Made by a program: the position numbers and the translations under genes. A DNA stretch of 64,000 nucleotides from Patiria pectinifera (lineage: Eukaryota; Echinodermata; Asteroidea; Valvatida; Asterinidae). This document shows, piece after piece, positions 25,201 through 34,200 of this stretch. The first letter of the stretch is position 1. Each line of letters opens with the position of its first letter. Below the pieces are notes generated by a model. That model had not been told where the DNA came from, did not search any database, and saw nothing but the letters and a program-made list of their open reading frames with translations. The stretch covers positions 10,221,430 to 10,285,429 of the forward strand of contig CM057129.1 in the NCBI GenBank assembly GCA_029964075.1, given 5' to 3'.

Positions 25201-28200
25201 TTAATAAGTATGCCGCTACTTTTCGGTTCCAAAATTGACTTAGGCCAATACACTCGTTTCAGATGGTAAGCCAGGCCGAAAGTTCGACATTACACAAGTT
25301 TGACTTTGGAAAGATCGACAGTTTGCGGCATCGACTGAATCTAGTCATTGGAAATTTTTACAAATAACGTTCGCCTTTGTGAAACAAATATCTAGTTTGG
25401 TCGGCCTAAGTCGCCCTTCATTTGGTTCAGCGGGCCTCTGTTAAATTTTATAGTGCTGGGAGGTAATGGACACCATTTGCAAAAAAAATAAAACTGTGTG
25501 TATGCCCAATCAAGGAACATGAATACAATCAATCTAAAGCAGATTAGTAAAAACATGTCAAAATTTCCGCTCGGTTGATATCATACTTTTGAGAAAACTG
25601 TGAAAATGCATAATTTTTTTCTCAACGCAAATAATGGGTTTCTGTTGATCAACGTGCGATGGTTTGGTCGTATAACAATCGCGATCGAAGCCTCCTTTCT
25701 CGAAAAAGAAAGACGCTAAAGGCGCAACGATTTCAAAAGATGCTTAATTGATCCTACTATTTACTTACAATCAAGAAGGATATATTTCATAATATTTTGA
25801 CGGCTTCAATTAATTCTTTTGAATGTTTGCAAAATGTTGTCCACTACCTTAACGATGGGCAGAAAGGTTGTGCTACATCTAACGCAGAACGACTTACGCT
25901 AAAACAATGACACTAAAGTCCAGCCAGTTCCACGGATCTCGAAGGTACGTGTGCTTTTGTAGTACAAAACCCCTGGCGAAGATCTTGACGATCATCTCGG
26001 TGCTGTAGATGACTGTGAAGACGATCCTGCGCAATGACAAGCATTTTGTTTTCGTAAACACGAGATTTGAATAATCCAGGTGAAAGCAAAGAATCCATAC
26101 ATGTAGTTATAACATTCAAACCTAATGGGCAAACCTAATATTGATATAAATGTGTACAATGTATATAAAAAAAAATAACTCGAAAGATCAGTTCTACAAC
26201 ATTATTTAAAAATGTGAGCAGCTCACTTTGCGTTTATAGACGAGAGTAGCGCTTGATGTTAGTTGGGGGCATAATTATTACTTTAACTGCCAAATTAAGG
26301 CATCAATAACTCATTGAATCTTAAGGATGGTAATTTAGTAATTTTAACTTATTATTAATATCTACACTGATTAATCATGCATTTATATGCATGTATGAAT
26401 TATTTGTGAAGGGGTGGGCCTGCCGGAAGCTTCGGCTTCTAGTCTGACCTCCTAATACTATGATTTCAAGTTCCATTAATATTTCTTTTCCCTTGTATTT
26501 AATTGGCCATATAATAGTATGGATATAAACCTGAAACCTGAAACGGAGCTTTTCTATATAGGTCAATGGTATAATTTGAACGTCGACAATTCTAATACAA
26601 AATAAAATGTATTTCCTCTACTTTGCTATTCTATTTTCCCAACCCCCCCCCCAAAAAAAAAGTATGTTGATATATTGATAATAAAAACCGAACGTTCCAA
26701 AAGAATACTTACTCGGATATTTGGAAAACCAGCGGCCTGTAAAAAAATAAACAAAACAAAAATTTGCAAACATCAGGCACATGCAGTCATGTTAAAACTG
26801 TTATTAGATAAAGCATTACATAATATCACTGGCAGTCATTGGACATGCAGCATAATAAAAATCACCAATGAAAATAGGTATAACACGGAATGCAAAAATG
26901 AGCTTTAGCGATTAATGCGTTATTAATTATCTAAGTATGTAAACTTTATAGCTATAATAAGTATATTCTTATCGGGAATGGGACACTTTTTTTCAGATCC
27001 GTTCTTGGTGAGCGGGAATTTACGGAGGAAATGAGTGTAGCTTTCCTTGTTTTTCTTAGAGGCTAAATTTCACAAAATTTCCTGAATCCAAATTTTCTCA
27101 ACATTTTTGAAAATTAAGGGCGTAGGCCTATATCTGGTAAGATTTGCAGTTGAAAAGTCAACTGAAAACTTTCTTATTGTATGGGAGATATTTATGCAGG
27201 GCCTTCCTTTTCAAATATATAATCTGTACCAAGTTGTCCCTTCAGTCAAAAACAATCAAGTGACTGTTTTCAAAAGTTAAGAATTCCCAGCCTACATAAA
27301 GCAGGGTTGACTGGCTGGGACTGTTTATGTAACTTCTTCAGCTATGCTTTGACTGTAGGAGATTGATAACGTTGTGTCCGCAACATAATGTCTGCTTTAA
27401 TATCTGCTGACTGAATTTGACTAGTCACAGTGCGTGCTTGACATGATCTGACTGGTGGTGACTAGCCGGCCTTTGTTAAAAGTATAGCGGGGAAATGGAT
27501 GAAAGTGTTTATTGTCTGTGACTGTTTAAATAGTGGGAGGACCATTGGTCCGACATTTAAACTTTTTAAAAGACTATATTAACCCTCTGATATACACAGT
27601 ATCATTTTAGATTATACAAAGTAACAAAGTGAATACACTCACTCTTCACCGGTGTCATCGAACCGAGGCGCATCCATCGCTAGGAAGACACAGTTGACTA
27701 AAATTGTGAGGATGACTAGAATGTCGAAGAATGTACAACAGACGTTAAGGAACAACAGATGGGATTTAAACAAAACATATCAAAGGTACATTGTATATAT
27801 GATATAACAAAATTTGTTACACATTCCTTTCTGTTACAAATATGGCATTTAGAGAATCGAAAGTTAAAAGACAACGTATCTACGTCACAGTCATGCAAAT
27901 TTTGCTGATAAGACACAAAACCTTGATTAAGGCCAAATGACCGATTCCGTTTCCAGTCAAATCAGCCGTCAATTCTTTTTTATAATTAGTGTGAACTGAA
28001 TATTTTTTATTTATTTTTTTGGTTTAAAAAATGATATTGCTGTTTTGTACTCATTGTAAACATGCGGGAAAAGACAAAGTTTCTACTGTCCCAAATTACA
28101 TCAGAACAAGTAGCGAGACAGTTGCCCTATTTTTTTATATTTTTTTTTGCTCATACGCAATTGTTTATTCAGTGTATGTTAAAGGGAATGTACAAGATTT

Positions 28201-31200
28201 GCTTTTGCTGCAATTTTCAGTAATAGATGGATTTGGAGGAGTAGTATGTTATAGCAAATATTGTTACACTTACTTGATTCACGTTTTGGGCTCTTAGATG
28301 CTGGAAAACCAAGAAAACCAATCATATTTTTGATGTCTGGTTCCCTGACCCAACTTAAGATTAAACGGAGCAATTTATAGACTTTGGGGAATTGTACGAT
28401 CAGAGAACTAGTCTAACAGGCTTGTTGTCTTCACAGGTGTGTAATCATTGCAAAGAAAATGCAGACGAACTCAATATGAAAATTTCGGAGCACTTTTTTC
28501 AAAAAAAGCCAGTTTTCTCCAACGCTGGTCGGCCGACCAGCGTTAGAAAAATACAGTTTTTTCTTGAAAATGTCGGCACACCAGGAGCCACAACTTTACA
28601 GAATGTTTTAGACTGTCATTTACTACCAATCCAGTAAGATATTTCGTGATAATATGATCATTTCGTTTTTTGATGTTTGCAAATGTTGTGATCTTTTCTT
28701 TAAGACGTAAATAAAATATATTATTTAAAAGGATATTGGTTAGTTAGAAGATAGAGCATGGCTCTTCGTAAGAGGTTGAGGGGCGACAGGAGACGCATTG
28801 ATTTGGTGGAGCTGAACCTGAAGAGATTGGTCTTGCCGAACCGTTTGCCCACCACGCAAAATGTCTGAAAATCAAAGAAAAAAGAGTGGACAAGAACATT
28901 ATGCTAGGTCTCAATGTTATCATTAATTTTGAGACTTAAGGGTTTACATGTACATGGTGGACATGATCATGGAGTTAAACCAATTGGTTCTTCTCAGATC
29001 ACACATCTCACAAAGACATATCTTTACAAACTAATGTTGTCAGTAGTTAATAATGAATGAATCAAACGAAGTACACTGGAATTTTTTGGTTTTATCTTTT
29101 TTAACTTGCTTTAACTGAATCCCTGAATAATATAATTGAGGTTTTTTTTTACATTTATTCAAATTCACCAACTCTAACATTGCATACGTTTCAGCATAAC
29201 CAATTCAGTCATTTACCATTCAATTTCAAAGTTTGGTCACCCTCTTTAGTCACCGGGTCGAGAATATTCGTCATTTAAGATCAATTTCGTCTGAGCTGTT
29301 GTCGAATAGCAGCATTCAGAGATCGAATGCGTCTTATATCAATAAATTCTTACATCAATCAATTAGACGAATTTGATTTCTGAACTTATAACAAGGTTTG
29401 ACGAAACGAAATCGAATACTCCTCGACGAAACGTGCGCGCATTGTTTGAATTTGCTTGAACGGAATTTGAAGTTGTCTCACAAATGAAAACGAAAGTAAA
29501 CATGGGAAGTGCACTAAATCGATGTTCCTGGACTAACTTAGAAGCGGTGAATTTGAATGATAAATGTTTTAAAATAGCCAGGATAATCTATAGTATGCGC
29601 CGGAGTATTTTTTATCGGGAGGGGGTATTTTATGGTGAAAGTTATTTGTATAGCAACCTTCTAAAATGCACTAATAATGTGCCAAACAATTTTGTCAATG
29701 GATAGCTTTAAGTTAATGTGTAAAAAAAAAAATTAGCTTCCAGACTTTGGTTGGGAGCGGGGCATCCACCATGGAATAAATGTACACTTTTGCTTTAAAA
29801 AAGCCATGCAAGTTTATATAGGGGCCTATAGCCTAGTAGGCCAGGTAGGGACTGCCATCCTGTCCAGTTATATTGTAATGAGGGTCTCTTTTTCACGATG
29901 AATTAACAAATAAGAATGATAGGTGACAATACGCCATGACTTGTCAAAGACTTGAGATGCTTACACTGCCCCCTGCCGAACACCTCCGGTCGTCTTACCC
30001 CAGCAAACAACGCACTCGTTATTCTAAAGGCGTCCATCCGCACAAAAACGAGGAACTCAAACCAACCGGTTAAGTGAAAACAACCACTTAGAATAAGAAA
30101 ACAACCTCGTGTTCAAGAGGACCTTTAGTTCCATTTTGGAGGACAATTCGATGTTCCTCTGTAAGTGGCCGTTCATTGATGAATCGCCTTAGGTGAGCGT
30201 CCTGCAACTTTTGCAAGACTTGATAATTAGGGACTTTAAGACGACTACCGGCAAAACTGACACTGCTTTTATGAAGACTTGGGTCTACAAATGAGAAGTC
30301 ATTTGATGTTTAACGACAGTGTAATACCTACAAGCATTTATAAATAGTACGTGAAAGTATATGCAAAGTCTGTCACGAGCCAATATATATGCTCATCAGT
30401 CCCGAGTGCAGAACAGCAAGTGGGGGTGAAGTGGCTAGCCCAAGGACACAACATATGGTCAGCAGCTGGATTCGAACCCCTGACCGTCTGATCATGATTG
30501 GCGTATGAAACCTATCCACTAGGACACCCCCCCCCCCAATATTGCCTGAACAAAATGTTGAGCTTATTGACCTACACGGCAACAATTGCATTACTTTACA
30601 ATGCACAATTTACCAATGTGGGTATCGTATACACACTACTTTTTATTAAAATACAAACAAAGGCCTACATTAAATCCAAAGATACGAATATCTTTAACTG
30701 TTATCAGTGCGAACTAAAGACACAATTTTGAAAGCCTGTTTTACTTTTTCAAGATTCTAAATTGAAAACACCAAGGGTCATCTTCAAGAGTCTTAAGAAA
30801 ATGTCGAGTGGATTGAAAACTGGACAGAAAAACCAACGTCTGCTACTTCACACTCCCCATAAGACCCTTATTTTGCTCCCAGCTAAAGATTGTCCATCTT
30901 GTTGAGGGGTAACTAAGGGGTTTTATTTCGGAGGATTTGAAATCCAAGCGCTTATCCGGCTTCCGAGAGAATGGATCTTTGTCCCTCAACGACCCCCAGC
31001 ACACGATAATGGATACACAAACAACTGCTGATGGAACTTAACAGTTATACGCTGATGAGGGTCAAGCCGCTCAGGAGTTGGATGTAAATTCAGACCGTTT
31101 CAATGTTGTCATTTCGCTGTTTAAATCTTTGATTGTAGGACGGGCTTAAATCGCATTATCGGCTTCTAAATCTCCCAGAATAAAAAAGGTTTAAACCAAA

Positions 31201-34200
31201 ATTGAAGGACTTTTATATCGTTGTTCTGAATTTCAGCGAAAACCTGTCCACGCCTGACTTTAATGCTGCTTGTAAGGTTGCAATTTAGTACCGGTACATT
31301 GTTTAACCTTAACCCAGCTGAATCCAACAGGATCCAATTATAAATGTACATCACAAACCCGGCCCGTTGGAGCCTGTTGGATGGAGCAGTAAACCCCTTG
31401 TACAAATGTACGTGTACATGTATACACAGAGTCGGATTCTATTGGGTACTGGTAAATAACGCCACAACTTTGTTGGATCCAGCAGACAACTAAAACTTAG
31501 GCACAGTTGAATTCAGTTGGATTGAGCAGGAATCAACCGTTGGACTCTGTTGGATTTAGCAGGGTAGTCCCGAGGAACCCTTAGGGGGTTAGGTTAACCT
31601 AAGACTAAAAAGAGACTTAATAAGAAGTATAGGCCTAGTGTATACCCCATGCTCTTCAAAAATAACACTATTTTTCTCCTAACGATTTTCAATGTGGTAC
31701 ATGTAGAAACTCAGAGAGGTATACTCAAAACTCAATTAACTCACAACTAAAAAAAACACCAAATTGTACAAAATGCCAACGACAGAATAACACAACCATC
31801 CCATCTGATTGTAGAGGTTAGAGTAAATGGAATTAATCGCAATGAGATGTTTATATTTGTTTTACCTCAATATTGTACCAATCGTTTAATTTGAATGGTT
31901 TAGATACAGTTGAGTTGGCCGAAACTCCCCGCCCGGGCTTTCATTGGACATACAGTGAAGGCCTATACTGTTCAAGACAAGTGTAAAAATATGTGCAAAG
32001 GGACGAACGAGAAATCAAATTTGATTAAGGATAATTAGGCCTGTCGACTGAATTTCTTCTGTCAAAAAATTACCCAAATCAATGAGGCTGTTTGCATTTG
32101 TTGTGAGGTTGTGATGATTTATCTTCCTTCTACGAAATTTGGGTTTTAAAACTAACGATATTAATGCCGTGCCAAAAGGGAAACGTATCTATGATGTTTT
32201 GTTATTGTAAAATGCGAGATATCATAGTGGTATTTCCAAGCTGTTGAGTTGTTTGAACAACGGACTCATTATAGATACTATAAGCTCACTGACACAAAGT
32301 GACCTATAAGATATTTAATTACCACATCAGCCGCGCACCGACTGGAATAAAGGGTTTGTTTGAGCAGCCTAATTGAGATCTGAATAGCTAACGCATTAAC
32401 GGTAATTGTGTCAATTTGCGAAATTCTGTTGGCGTGCGGGCTGCAAGCTGGTGTATATAGCCACCGTCTGAACTCGGACCTTACACCCCAAAACAGTCCA
32501 TGTCCCACGATTTCGATCCGCGAGTTGCTCACCACTACCGAAAAATCAATGCTCATTACTGAGTCTCGCTACAAGATGGCCGGTATAATCTTTACTTTCT
32601 TGAATCATTTTAGTATAAAAAAGGACTGCTTGTTTCTTCTATACATTTATTTTGCAGGATTTGGAGCAACCGCTATTGTTGTACGGTTTGCAAATCAATT
32701 TGATTTCTATGAGGCATTTCTATTCTAGAAGATTATGAAGTTTTACGACCAAAAGTTATGAAGTTTTAAGCAGACCATTGCAAAAAATCTATAGTGGGCC
32801 AGGGTTGGTACTGACGTCACACACTCGAGGCAGGTAAAGGAAATCGATATTATTGGCCCTGACTAACTTCGGTTCGTCTTTTATTTTGTGGAGGGTGTAT
32901 TTTTCCACACACAAGAACTCTGGGAGAAATATCGAACGGCAGTGCTTATGGGGCGAGGATATTATTGAACGCACCTCCCTTGTTTTGGAGGAGTTTTGTA
33001 AAGTTGTTTGTGCCGAAACACAGCAACCGGTTTCAACTGAGTCTGTTGGCGCGTAAATGCGCGGTAGCAGTTCGGAGTTGGTTTGCCCACTTCTAAAAAC
33101 GTCTTTAGTAAAACATTGTTGCCAAAGGTTTTGCTCAACGTTAATAAAACAAAACAACAATTCAAATGTTTATACTTTAATGACAATTCACCCGAACAAT
33201 TAATAAATATTTTGCTCAATTTGATCAACTATTGAGATAATTCCGTTGAAACAAGTTCCGTGGAGAATAACATTGCCAAACATTTTTCCCCGCTAACTTT
33301 CTGGTACGTGTAACGATCCAGTGGAGTCGGGTTTCATTAAAAGACGTAGTATTTGTTTCTGCTCGCCGAACAACGCAGAAATAAATGAGGGGTTCATTGA
33401 AGTATTAAAAAAGTCCCAAGATTGGAAAAAAATAAACGTGTAGCTCAGGATTAATTTAATTATTATCCCTGCGTCCCATTATGTTCACTGGATTGTCATT
33501 TATACATGTTTTTGCAACCAAAACTGCAATCGAGGGCAGAGGAAGATTTCATATAAATCCACGACTTACACAAAAAAATGTTGGAGTGCTTATAAATGAT
33601 TTACACTTTTTGTAAAAATCGGCAGAAATTCAGGTATCGTAGGACTAGGATAAAACACAGTTCATAAAAGTTGCATAAGCATTGCATTTCCAATTATATG
33701 GATATAGGCCTCGCTAAAATATTCAAGAGAAATTATACATTAAAAACGTGGCAATCGAGGGTGCACTTATATTTTCGAAATATACCTATATGCAAACACT
33801 GGGGCTTGGACATTTGTTTTCATTTGTTTTCTTCTTTTCGTACAACTTTGTATATATACCTGCATTAAAGTGTTCATAACCGAGTCGAAAAATAGGGTGC
33901 CACTCATATCGACAATGTTCTGTTTTCTCTTTTGCAGATTTGTTTTGGGCTCAAAATACGGTCACACGAAAGAGTTACTTCATTGTAAGGAGCAAAATAC
34001 GGGGGGTGGGGATACCTTTGCTTAGAAAGTGTATTTTTCGTTGTCTGCAACTAGACATGTTCTTTGGTTGGATCTGCAAATTAAAAAATCTGCAGTGGTG
34101 AAAGCTTAATTATTTTCTCCCAAAGGAGGCCACATAACCTCCACATAACCACAAAAGTCCCCGAAATGTCTCGGTTTTCGTCCGTCCGCAACTTTGGCTA

